DNA from: Fibrella aquatilis
Lineage (GTDB): Bacteria > Bacteroidota > Bacteroidia > Cytophagales > Spirosomataceae
Assembly (NCBI RefSeq): GCF_017353255.1
Contig: NZ_JAFMYU010000015.1
Span: 62,001 to 126,000 of the forward strand
Direction of reading: 5' to 3'
Length of the DNA stretch: 64,000 nucleotides
Shown here: positions 24,622-31,544 of the stretch, one piece after another
Layout: each line of letters starts with the position of its first letter
Numbering within the stretch: the stretch's first letter is position 1
The notes under the pieces: model-generated
What the model was told of the DNA's origin: nothing
Database searches by the model: none
Seen by the model: the letters and a program-made list of their open reading frames with translations, nothing else
Translations under genes and position numbers: made by a program

Positions 24622-24912
24622 CTACAGCACCTTCGTAACCTTAATAAATTGATCGTCGTGATCAGGGGCATTGGCCAGTGCCTGAGTACGAGGAAGTTGG
24701 TTAGCCACCACGTCGTCGCGGAGAATATTGGCCTCGTCCAGCGCCGACATATGCGTGAGGGGTTCCACGCCTGTGGTATCCACTTCGTTGAGTTGTTCCA
24801 TCCAGTCGAGCACGCTGTTGAGGCTGCTCAGCAACTGCGTTTCTTCTTCGGGCCGCACCGTGAGCCGGGCCAGATGGGCAATTTTTTGCAGCGTTTCGGT
24901 ATCTACTTTCAT
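24622..24912 (-). CDS. gatC: Asp-tRNA(Asn)/Glu-tRNA(Gln) amidotransferase subunit C
   Basis: A 96-aa GatC, the small clamp protein that joins GatA and GatB. Typical sequence: LQKIAHLARLTVRPEEE at the N-terminus, LNSVLDWMEQLNEVDT, then GVEPLTHMSALDEANILRDDV and the C-terminal DHDDQFIKVTKVL, where the last strand contacts GatA. Full length. It is separated from gatB by 14 kb. Its neighbour downstream is tRNA-Gln, a substrate of GatCAB in organisms using the indirect route. Confidence 0.95.
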   Translation of the reverse strand: MKVDTETLQKIAHLARLTVRPEEETQLLSSLNSVLDWMEQLNEVDTTGVEPLTHMSALDEANILRDDVVANQLPRTQALANAPDHDDQFIKVTKVL

Positions 24913-24927
24913 GAGTGAGCGGTTAAC

Positions 24928-25021
24928 GTTTAATGTCTAAAGTCTAATGTTGCTTCGCGAACTACCCCTACCGAATGCGAAGCAACATTAGACTTTAAAC
25001 TTTAAACCTTAGACATTAAAC
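24928..25021. repeat. Inverted repeat between gatC and plsC with a 14-nt word-number difference between arms
   Basis: Left arm 24928-24958 reads GTTTAATGTCTAA then AGTCTAATGTTGCTTCGC. The right arm (24977-25021) carries the complement of both parts with an extra GGTTTAAAGTTTA-type word between them. The right arm contains the last codons and stop of plsC. Confidence 0.9.
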
Positions 25022-25775
25022 CTTGAACAGCCTTTTTCAATTCTTTATCAATCACCTGATAGGCCTGTTCGCGGAGCACATCGGCGTCGGCCTGAGTGAG
25101 GCCAACGGTAGAGATGGGTTCGTGGAAAACAACCCGTACGGGCTGCCAGTGTACTCTGAACAGGGGTACATCGGGTAGAATACGGTAGTTGTTGACGAGC
25201 GTAATGGGTACAATGGGTACCTGTTTCTGAATGGCCATCGTGAAAGCACCATCTTTAAACGGGTACACCATTTGGGGCGGGCTTTGGGCTTTGATGCCCC
25301 CTTCCGGGAAGATAATAATGCTGCGTCCTTCGCCCAGGGTACGCATGCATTTGGCCAGCGAATAGGCCCGGCTCTGTGCACTCGACCGGTCGACCATCAC
25401 GTGCAGTTTGGCATACATGTAGCCAAAGAGGGGGATCTTCCGCACACTGATCTTGCCGATGAAGGCATATAGTCCCGGCACGATGGTACCCAGCACGGCA
25501 ATGTCGAAATACGAAAAGTGGTTGGCGCAATACACGTAGGCCTGCCCTTTTTCGGGCCGAAACCGCCAGTCGGCCCGAATAGGCATGGCCATCAGCAAAA
25601 AGGCCAGGATACCCCAAAGCCGAACAGCTCCATGCGCCAGGTGCAGGCCAAACCGTATCTTCTGCGCATACAGCCAGCTACCCAGCAAAATAATAGGCAG
25701 CAATGGCAACAGCAACAAGGCAAATACCAGTACACACCAAATCGTGTAAAGCGCTATGAACCAAGTTTTTAACAC
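25002..25775 (-). CDS. plsC: 1-acyl-sn-glycerol-3-phosphate acyltransferase
   Basis: A 257-aa membrane-bound acyltransferase of the PlsC (LPLAT) family, which makes phosphatidic acid from lysophosphatidic acid. The catalytic HX4D motif is H86-D91 in NHFSYFD, and the substrate-binding block is IIFPEGGIKAQ (about residue 142). The first 65 residues hold two hydrophobic segments. The final codons (GLMSKV) come from the intergenic inverted-repeat arm, so the C-terminus has probably been extended or replaced. A lyso-ornithine lipid acyltransferase cannot be excluded. Confidence 0.88.
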   Translation of the reverse strand: MLKTWFIALYTIWCVLVFALLLLPLLPIILLGSWLYAQKIRFGLHLAHGAVRLWGILAFLLMAMPIRADWRFRPEKGQAYVYCANHFSYFDIAVLGTIVPGLYAFIGKISVRKIPLFGYMYAKLHVMVDRSSAQSRAYSLAKCMRTLGEGRSIIIFPEGGIKAQSPPQMVYPFKDGAFTMAIQKQVPIVPITLVNNYRILPDVPLFRVHWQPVRVVFHEPISTVGLTQADADVLREQAYQVIDKELKKAVQGLMSKV

Positions 25776-25812
25776 GATTAAGAGGAGTGGTTTTAAGGGG
25801 GAAGGGTAACGT

Positions 25813-25870
25813 TCTAGATGGCCCGGCGTTCCGGCCTAGAGCGTAAAGCCTAAAGCGCGAAGCCAGCAGT
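25813..25870. repeat. Half or eroded element of the intergenic inverted-repeat type
   Basis: TCTAGATGGCC and GGCCTAGA form a weak hairpin, followed by the words AGCGTAAAGCC and TAAAGCGCGAAGCCAGCAG. The GCGCGAAGC stretch is like the apex of the complete elements, but no full second arm is present. Confidence 0.45.
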
Positions 25871-25882
25871 ACTATGAATTCA

Positions 25883-26074
25883 TTAGCGATACAAAAGACA
25901 AGCCTGAATATCTTCTTTTTGTAAAGAAGGGTAATCTTCCATCAACTCATCATAAGTCATTTCAGCGCTTAGTAATTCCAAAATGGTTGCCACCATTAGT
26001 CGTGAACCACGAATAGTAGGTTTTCCATGACATACAGTTGGGTCAACAGTGATACGGCTGATGATAGACTCCAT
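25883..26074 (-). CDS. Short DUF433 protein, antitoxin-like, without visible toxin partner
   Basis: A 63-aa DUF433 protein: ITVDPTVCHGKPTIRGSRLMVATILELLSAEMT, then YDELMEDYPSLQKEDIQACL. This is the helix-turn-helix fold of the antitoxin in DUF433-DUF5615 (PIN-like) type II modules. Members I know are usually 75-80 aa; this one stops at LLYR, just inside the last helix, so it seems shortened. A DUF5615 gene should follow immediately on the minus strand, but 25790-25883 holds only a repeat-like stretch. It starts 12 bp after the purH stop and may be read from the purH promoter. Confidence 0.8.
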   Translation of the reverse strand: MESIISRITVDPTVCHGKPTIRGSRLMVATILELLSAEMTYDELMEDYPSLQKEDIQACLLYR

Positions 26075-26086
26075 ACAGTTAATTGG

Positions 26087-27583
26087 TCAATGTTTGAAAT
26101 GACGTATGCCCGTGGTGACCATAGCCATGCCGTGCTGATTGCAGTAGTCGATGCTGTCTTTGTCGCGGATGGAGCCGCCGGGCTGCACCACCGCTGTGAC
26201 TCCTGCCTGACCGGCAATTTCAACACAATCGGGGAAGGGGAAAAACGCATCGGAAGCCATGACGGAACCCGCCAGATCAAACCCAAAGGCATGGGCTTTC
26301 TCGATGGCTTGCCGCAGGGCATCGACCCGGCTGGTTTGGCCCACACCGCTAGCCAGCAGTACATCTTCTTTAGCCAGAATGATGGTGTTCGATTTGGTAT
26401 GCTTGCACACTTTCAGGGCAAATTCCAAAGCCTTTAACTCGCTGGCGGTGGGTGCTTTGTCGGTAACGGTCGTGAACTGATCGGTGGTTTCGGTCACGTT
26501 GTCTTTGTCCTGTTCCAGCGTCCCGTTCAAAATCGTTTTCACCAGTTTGGTGGGCAGCGCCACGGGTTTGCGCAGGAGCAGGATACGGTTCTTTTTCGAC
26601 TTCAGCAGCTCCAGCGCCTCCGGCGCGTAGGCGGGCGCAATCAGGATCTCCATGAAGAGCTTGTTCAACTCTTCGGCCACTGCCAGATCGACGGGTACGT
26701 TGGTGATGACCACCCCACCAAACGCTGACACCGGATCGCAGGCCAGGGCTTTGTCATACGCTTCTTTTGCCGTGGCGGCCGTGGCAATACCACAGGCGTT
26801 GGTATGCTTGATAATGGCATAGGTGGGACGACCGTCGAACTCGTCAATCAACCCAACGCAGGCATCAACATCGACTAAGTTATTGAACGACAGTTCCTTG
26901 CCGTGCAGCTTGTCGAACATGGCGTCCAGATCGCCGTAGAAAGTGGCCTGCTGATGCGGGTTTTCGCCATAGCGAAGGGTGTTAGCCTTGGGTGTGGCAG
27001 CCGAGCCAGCGAAATAGGCATGAATGGCCGTGTCGTAGTGCGAGGTAGTGGCAAAAGCCTCCATCGCGTAGCGGCGGCGGGTGTCGAGGTCGGGTTGGCC
27101 GTTTGTTTCGGTCAGGATGCGCAGCACGTCGGCGTACTGGTTGCGCGACGAAACGATGAGTGAATCCTGGAAATTTTTGGCCCCCGCCCGGATGAGCGAA
27201 ATACCGCCAATGTCGATCTTCTCGATGATATCTTCCGCCAGGGCACCGGAGGCTACGGTTTCTTCAAACGGGTACAGGTCTACCACCGTCATGTCGATGG
27301 CCGGGATGTTGTGCTGCTGCGCCTGGGCCAGGTCGCCCTCGTCATCGCGGCGGTAGAGGATACCCCCAAAAACGGCCGGGTGCAGGGTCTTCACCCGCCC
27401 CCCAAAGATGGATGGATACCCCGTTAGTGACTCGACCGGGATGACGGGGATACCCAATTGTTCGATAAACGTTTGCGTACCACCTGTAGAGTAGAGCGTA
27501 ACGCCCTGCTCGTGTAACAACCGGACAATGGGTTCGAGGCCGTCTTTATAATAGACCGATAGCAGCGCAGCAGAAATTTTCAT
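26087..27583 (-). CDS. purH: Bifunctional AICAR transformylase/IMP cyclohydrolase
   Basis: A 498-aa enzyme for the last two steps of IMP synthesis. N-terminal IMP cyclohydrolase domain (about 1-190; SVYYKDGLEPIVRLLHEQG, YSTGGTQ, GGRVKTLHP, VDLYPFEETV) and C-terminal transformylase domain (RYGENPHQQATFYG, HTNACGIA, GVGQTSRVDALRQAI, QPGGSIRDKDSIDYCNQHG, TTGIRHFKH at the end). Slightly shorter than E. coli PurH but all blocks are present. It has a -7 element at 27609-27616, divergent from that of the flippase gene. Confidence 0.96.
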   Translation of the reverse strand: MKISAALLSVYYKDGLEPIVRLLHEQGVTLYSTGGTQTFIEQLGIPVIPVESLTGYPSIFGGRVKTLHPAVFGGILYRRDDEGDLAQAQQHNIPAIDMTVVDLYPFEETVASGALAEDIIEKIDIGGISLIRAGAKNFQDSLIVSSRNQYADVLRILTETNGQPDLDTRRRYAMEAFATTSHYDTAIHAYFAGSAATPKANTLRYGENPHQQATFYGDLDAMFDKLHGKELSFNNLVDVDACVGLIDEFDGRPTYAIIKHTNACGIATAATAKEAYDKALACDPVSAFGGVVITNVPVDLAVAEELNKLFMEILIAPAYAPEALELLKSKKNRILLLRKPVALPTKLVKTILNGTLEQDKDNVTETTDQFTTVTDKAPTASELKALEFALKVCKHTKSNTIILAKEDVLLASGVGQTSRVDALRQAIEKAHAFGFDLAGSVMASDAFFPFPDCVEIAGQAGVTAVVQPGGSIRDKDSIDYCNQHGMAMVTTGIRHFKH

Positions 27584-27608
27584 TGATTAGTAAGTCAGGT
27601 ACAGCTGA

Positions 27609-27616
27609 CAAAGATA
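27609..27616 (-). promoter_or_regulatory. -7 element of purH
   Basis: Reads TATCTTTG on the minus strand, 25 nt before the purH ATG. Confidence 0.55.
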
Positions 27617-27667
27617 GACAGCCGCCGCCAAGCTGAAGCATGGCGTTCAAGCTGACGTGCCCTCCTT

Positions 27668-27675
27668 TATCTTTG
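27668..27675 (+). promoter_or_regulatory. -7 element of the flippase gene
   Basis: TATCTTTG on the plus strand, 42 nt before the TTG start at 27718; divergent from the purH promoter 51 bp away. Confidence 0.5.
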
Positions 27676-27717
27676 CAAGTCCCCGAACGGGTGGATCTAG
27701 CCTAATCGGCAACTATT

Positions 27718-29271
27718 TTGAGCGCATTTAAAAAATTGGCGGGCGACACGGCCCTGTACGGTATCAGCACCATTGCGGCGCGGTCGATTAATTTTCTGCT
27801 GGTTCCTATTCAAACATACGCCTTCAAAAAGGGAGGTACGCTATCGTCGAATGTAACGCTGTATGCCTGGGTCGGGGTGTTGCTGACGGTATATACTCTG
27901 GGCCTGGAAACGGCTTTTTTCCGTTATGCCGCCCGTAACAAAGGACCGGAAAATGAGGCAGAGCGGGCGCGGGTATTTAGCCGTACACTCAGTATGGTGG
28001 TCTTGGTGAGCGTGGTGGCTACTGCGCTAATTCTGCTCCTGACAAAGCCCATCACCACCGCCCTTGGCTATCCCGGTCAGGAACTGTTTATTCAGTGGAC
28101 GGCGCTGCTGGTTGGGCTTGATGCCATTATGGCCATTCCGTTTGCGCGGTTACGGGTGGAAGGCAAAGCAAAGCAGTTTGTGGTGGCGAAGTTGATCAAC
28201 ATTGGCTTGAACGTACTGCTCAATGTGTTTTTCATTGTGGTGTGCAAAGACATCACGGAAGGCGATTACCTGACGGGCCTACAGCCCGTTGCCCAGTTTT
28301 TTTACCGCCCGGAAATCGGCCCCGGCTATATTCTACTTGCCAATTTGCTGGCCAATGCATTCTATTTTTTGGTGTTGCGCCGGGCGTTTAGCGGCTTCCA
28401 GCCAACGTTCGACTGGCCTCAAGCCCGGCTACTGCTGATCTTTGCGTTGCCTATTATGTTCACCAACCTAGCCAGCGTCCTAAACAACCTCACTGACCGG
28501 CTTTTCCTGCGTGAATTTCTGCCCAATGGCTTCTACCCTGGCCATTCATCGGAGTGGGCGCTGGACGTATATGGGCAATGTTTTAAGTTATCAGTATTCA
28601 TTAGCCTGGCCATCCAGTCGTTTAAGTTTGCAGCGGAGCCTTTTTTCTTCGGACAAGCCGATGACAAGAATGCCCCTGACCTATTGGCACGCGTAACCAA
28701 GTGGTTTATTGTTGTTTGCGTAGTACTATGGGTGGGTATTAGCCTGAATATGGACCTGGCGGGTCGGCTGCTCAATCCAGAACGCCGCGCAGGCCTGGAC
28801 GTAGTGCCGCTGCTGATGCTGGGCAACCTGCTGTTGGGTATTTACTACAACATCTCGTTCTGGTTTAAACTGTCGGACAAGACCAAGTTTGGAACGTTGA
28901 TCACGGTGGTTGGGCTGGCCATCACGTTCGGGCTAAACTGGCTGCTGATTCCCCAACTGGGCTATATGGGCTGTGCATGGGCTTTTCTAGCCTCCAGTTT
29001 TGTTATGATGGCCCTTTGCTATGTCCTCGGCGAACGGTACTACCCCGTACCCTACAACGTTCCCTCGGCGGTAGGTTACGTGGCGGGCGGCGGGTTGCTG
29101 ATTTACCTTAACTCATTTATCCATATCAGCAACCTGTGGGTGGCTGTACCCTTCCATGTTGCCTTATTTGGGCTGTTTCTGGGTTGCGTTCTGGCTGTGG
29201 AATGGACTACCGTTCGGGAGGGCCTGGTCCGGCTGAAGAAAATTGGGACACAAAAAAGCCCAACCTCGTAA
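27718..29271 (+). CDS. Polysaccharide flippase (Wzx-like, MOP superfamily)
   Basis: A 517-aa inner-membrane protein with about 13-14 membrane segments. The N-terminal FKKLAGDTALYGISTIAARSINFLLVPI is the standard start of lipopolysaccharide/O-antigen flippases; charged residues sit in RLRVEGKAKQFVVAK and NNLTDRLFLREFLP. It should move lipid-linked oligosaccharide across the inner membrane, but no glycan gene cluster surrounds it. The start codon is TTG. The last codons overlap the terminator of the converging heat-shock gene. The alternative, a MurJ-type lipid II flippase, is less likely from sequence. Confidence 0.87.
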   Translation: MSAFKKLAGDTALYGISTIAARSINFLLVPIQTYAFKKGGTLSSNVTLYAWVGVLLTVYTLGLETAFFRYAARNKGPENEAERARVFSRTLSMVVLVSVVATALILLLTKPITTALGYPGQELFIQWTALLVGLDAIMAIPFARLRVEGKAKQFVVAKLINIGLNVLLNVFFIVVCKDITEGDYLTGLQPVAQFFYRPEIGPGYILLANLLANAFYFLVLRRAFSGFQPTFDWPQARLLLIFALPIMFTNLASVLNNLTDRLFLREFLPNGFYPGHSSEWALDVYGQCFKLSVFISLAIQSFKFAAEPFFFGQADDKNAPDLLARVTKWFIVVCVVLWVGISLNMDLAGRLLNPERRAGLDVVPLLMLGNLLLGIYYNISFWFKLSDKTKFGTLITVVGLAITFGLNWLLIPQLGYMGCAWAFLASSFVMMALCYVLGERYYPVPYNVPSAVGYVAGGGLLIYLNSFIHISNLWVAVPFHVALFGLFLGCVLAVEWTTVREGLVRLKKIGTQKSPTS

Positions 29272-29280
29272 GGTCGGGCT
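29252..29280 (-). terminator. Terminator of the small heat-shock gene, inside the flippase 3' end
   Basis: Minus strand AGCCCGACCT and AGGTTGGGCT pair around TACG, followed by TTTTTTG. It lies over the last codons and stop (29269-29271) of the flippase gene. Confidence 0.75.
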
Positions 29281-29333
29281 GCACGCATCTATGGGTTACG
29301 GAGCCTTAACTGGCAGCCCCGGAAGGCAACTCA

Positions 29334-29726
29334 TTAGAAGAGATTCTTGATGTCGATTTTGCGGTGCAGGTGCTCTTCGTCTTTAATGGGCAAATTCACC
29401 AGTACCTGACCGTGGTCGTGCACGGCTTCAATCTGGTCAGCATCCACAAAGCCGGGGATATCCATCACTTTCAAAAACATAGGTACGGCCAACCGTTGGC
29501 CTTCGGTATTGCTATCCTGCACCAGGAGCGTGTAAAGTACCAACTTATTTCCCTCTACCAACACGTTAAACGCATTAGCACTCACGCCCGGTGCCGATAG
29601 TTTAATAACCAAACGATCTTCTTCCTGGGTGACATTCATTTTGGTCATGCTCGACCCGCCATACAGCGTGTTAAGCAAATCGATCTGTCCACCAGTACCT
29701 TTAAACACATGATCTACAGCTCTCAT
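29334..29726 (-). CDS. Small heat-shock protein-like (Hsp20/alpha-crystallin fold)
   Basis: A 130-aa protein. The middle reads MNVTQEEDRLVIKLSAPGVSANAFNVLVEGNKLVLYTLL, the pattern of an alpha-crystallin domain (strand, APGV turn as in MPGV of Hsp20, strand); the end has IPGFVDADQIEAVHDHGQVLVNLPI, like the usual A-x-x-x-G-V-L segment with G and L kept. The C-terminal IxI motif is replaced by KIDIKNLF. These are ATP-independent chaperones. Similarity is structural rather than strong in sequence. It has its own terminator and stands alone. Confidence 0.72.
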   Translation of the reverse strand: MRAVDHVFKGTGGQIDLLNTLYGGSSMTKMNVTQEEDRLVIKLSAPGVSANAFNVLVEGNKLVLYTLLVQDSNTEGQRLAVPMFLKVMDIPGFVDADQIEAVHDHGQVLVNLPIKDEEHLHRKIDIKNLF

Positions 29727-29929
29727 AGTAGTGGTTGTTTACTGTTCTATTGCCTATAAGACAAATGCCGTGCCGAGGTGAAACTCATGCTTGGAGGGTG
29801 CCATGCTGACAGTGAAAACTGGGTTCAGGACTCAGAATCGGCCTTTTTGGCGGTAAGCTACCCAAACATCAGTCGCTTTGTCTGTGGCGAAAATTGCGCA
29901 GTCGGGGAAGGTTGGGAACAGTACATTGA

Positions 29930-30005
29930 GTGAAAGAGCGAATGGTGAAAGAGTGAAAGAGTGGCCTGGTCAGTTCTTTCACTCTTTCACCATTCGCTCT
30001 TTCAC
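29930..30005. repeat. Inverted repeat with perfect 31-bp arms upstream of hemC
   Basis: Arms 29930-29960 and 29975-30005 are exact reverse complements, loop 14 nt. Words are GTGAAAGAGCGAATG and GTGAAAGAGTGAAAGA. The right arm ends 4 bp before the hemC -7 element. The flanking genes diverge, so it is not a terminator. The same words recur at 31436 and 36842. Confidence 0.97.
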
Positions 30006-30009
30006 ACAT

Positions 30010-30017
30010 TAACTTTG
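30010..30017 (+). promoter_or_regulatory. -7 element of hemC; probable leaderless transcript
   Basis: TAACTTTG, exact consensus, 4 nt before the ATG at 30022. Confidence 0.55.
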
Positions 30018-30021
30018 CTGT

Positions 30022-30945
30022 ATGCATATTCGAATAGGCACCCGTAGTAGTCGGCTGGCGCTTTGGCAGGCTGAATACATACAGCAGTTGCTGGAAGGGG
30101 GGGGAGTTACGTCGGAACTGGTCCTGATTGAGACCAAAGGCGACCAGATACTGGACCGGTCGCTGTCGAAGATTGGCAGTAAGGGCATTTTCACGCAGGA
30201 ACTGGAAGATCAGCTCCGGTCGAGGCAGATTGATATTGCGGTGCATTCGGCCAAAGATCTACAGTCGAGTTTGGCACCGGATCTGAGCATTATTGCCTTC
30301 ACCGAACGCGAACGCGTCAACGACGTGCTGGTTAGCCGTGATCCGTCGCTGTCGCTCACGAGTGGCCATCCGTTTGTGATTGGCACCTCGTCTACGCGGC
30401 GGGTGGCCATGTTGAAGCATTATTGCCCCCACATCAAGGTGGTCGATATGCGCGGCAACCTGCAAACGCGGCTTCGTAAGCTTGACGAGGGCCAGTGCGA
30501 CGCGCTGCTGCTGGCCTATGCGGGTGTTCACCGGATGCATTACGACGACCTGATTGCCGAGTTTCTGCCCATCGAAGACTTCACGCCCGCCGTGGGGCAG
30601 GGGAGTGTGGCCATTGAAGTGGCCGATACGCTGGCGCTCGACAAGATGGACGTTGTGCGCAAACTAACCAACCATGAACCCACCGAAGCCTGCCTGACAG
30701 CCGAGCGGGCCTTTTTGCGGCGGCTGGAAGGGGGGTGCAGCATCCCGGTTTTTGCCCTTGCCACCGGCACCGCCGACGCGATTACGCTTACGGGCGGCCT
30801 CATCAACCTGGATGGTAACGACCTGCTTCGCGAAACCTTTACCGGCCCCCGTGCCCAGGCCGAACACCTCGGCAATGAACTCGCCGAAGCCATCCTGGCC
30901 CGCGGCGGCGACGTCATCCTGCAAGCCATCCGGGCAACTTTATAA
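30022..30945 (+). CDS. hemC: Hydroxymethylbilane synthase (porphobilinogen deaminase)
   Basis: A 307-aa enzyme that joins four porphobilinogens into the linear tetrapyrrole for haem. IRIGTRSSRLALWQA at the N-terminus, VHSAKDLQ with catalytic D79, TSSTRRVAML (about 122-131), DMRGNLQTRLRKL, and C239 in EGGCSIPV, which carries the dipyrromethane cofactor. Length is normal. No other haem gene is adjacent. The region before it holds an inverted repeat and a very close -7 box. Confidence 0.96.
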   Translation: MHIRIGTRSSRLALWQAEYIQQLLEGGGVTSELVLIETKGDQILDRSLSKIGSKGIFTQELEDQLRSRQIDIAVHSAKDLQSSLAPDLSIIAFTERERVNDVLVSRDPSLSLTSGHPFVIGTSSTRRVAMLKHYCPHIKVVDMRGNLQTRLRKLDEGQCDALLLAYAGVHRMHYDDLIAEFLPIEDFTPAVGQGSVAIEVADTLALDKMDVVRKLTNHEPTEACLTAERAFLRRLEGGCSIPVFALATGTADAITLTGGLINLDGNDLLRETFTGPRAQAEHLGNELAEAILARGGDVILQAIRATL

Positions 30946-30956
30946 GTTTACTATTT

Positions 30957-30992
30957 ACAGTCTTCAGTCTTCTGTTGCTTCGCGTCAGAAAC
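30957..30992. repeat. Single-arm relative of the intergenic inverted repeats
   Basis: ACAGTCTTCAGTCTTCTG followed by TTGCTTCGCGTCAGAAAC. The first part repeats the word of the 17655-17736 element, the second part resembles the right centre of the 22361-22442 palindrome (TTCGCGTCAGCAAC). No second arm is present. Confidence 0.5.
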
Positions 30993-31001
30993 TTCTTTGT
31001 C

Positions 31002-31439
31002 ATGACCATACATATCGCCGAAACCGAAGCTGATTTGCGCCGCTGTCTGCCTGCGCTGCTGACCCTGCGTCCTCACCTGACGGCTGAAACAGCGCTGGCA
31101 ATTTTGCTGCAACAGCAAGCTAATGAGCACGTTAGTGTGGCGTTTGTCGATCTAGGCAACGATACCGCCGCGCCCGCCGCGATTACCTACCGGCTCATGA
31201 CGTTTTTGTTCAGTGGCAAAACCTGCTACATTGACGACCTCAGCACACAACCCGAAGACCGTGGCAACGGTTATGCCAGTGCCCTGCTCGACTTTGTGAA
31301 GCAACAGGCCAAACAGGCCGGGTGCGTCACGCTCTCGCTCGACTCTGGCCACAGCCCCGAACGCAACGATGCCCACCGCCTTTACCTCAACAAAGGCTTC
31401 CGCATCAGCAGTCATCATTTCTCACAAAACATTGGGTGA
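31002..31439 (+). CDS. GNAT family N-acetyltransferase
   Basis: A 145-aa acetyltransferase. CYIDDLSTQPEDRGNGYASALLDFVKQQAKQ (about 71-100) has the acetyl-CoA loop as R-G-N-G-Y-A, and HRLYLNKGFRISSHHF is the usual C-terminal end of the fold (Y then GF). Substrate unknown. I start at 31002 (MTIHIAETEADLRRCL); the nine codons before it come from a repeat-like stretch. The stop codon lies within the left arm of the next inverted repeat. Confidence 0.88.
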   Translation: MTIHIAETEADLRRCLPALLTLRPHLTAETALAILLQQQANEHVSVAFVDLGNDTAAPAAITYRLMTFLFSGKTCYIDDLSTQPEDRGNGYASALLDFVKQQAKQAGCVTLSLDSGHSPERNDAHRLYLNKGFRISSHHFSQNIG

Positions 31440-31544
31440 AAGAGTGAATGGTGAAAGAATGAAAGAGCGAAAAACTGGCATCTGAACAGGTTGCGCCATT
31501 CACACTTTCACTCTTTCGCCATTCACACTTTCGCCATTCACTCT
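31436..31544. repeat. Word-based inverted repeat filling the gap between GNAT and ABC permease genes
   Basis: The left side (31436-31470) has GTGAAAGAGTGAATGGTGAAAGAATG; the right side (31496-31544) has CATTCACACTTTCACTCTTTCGC-type complement with the unit repeated twice. The left arm contains the GNAT stop and the right arm ends directly at the ATG at 31545. The words are the same as at 29930. Confidence 0.88.

Noticed and set aside
29869-30246. Minus-strand frame overlapping the start of hemC
   Set aside because: Antisense to conserved hemC codons and crosses the inverted repeat; no family or start signal.
31491-31544. N-terminal extensions of several genes into repeat sequence (also 36858, 38091, 43675, 24332-24401)
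   Set aside because: In each case an in-frame start just after the repeat gives a normal signal peptide or domain start; the extra codons are repeat words.
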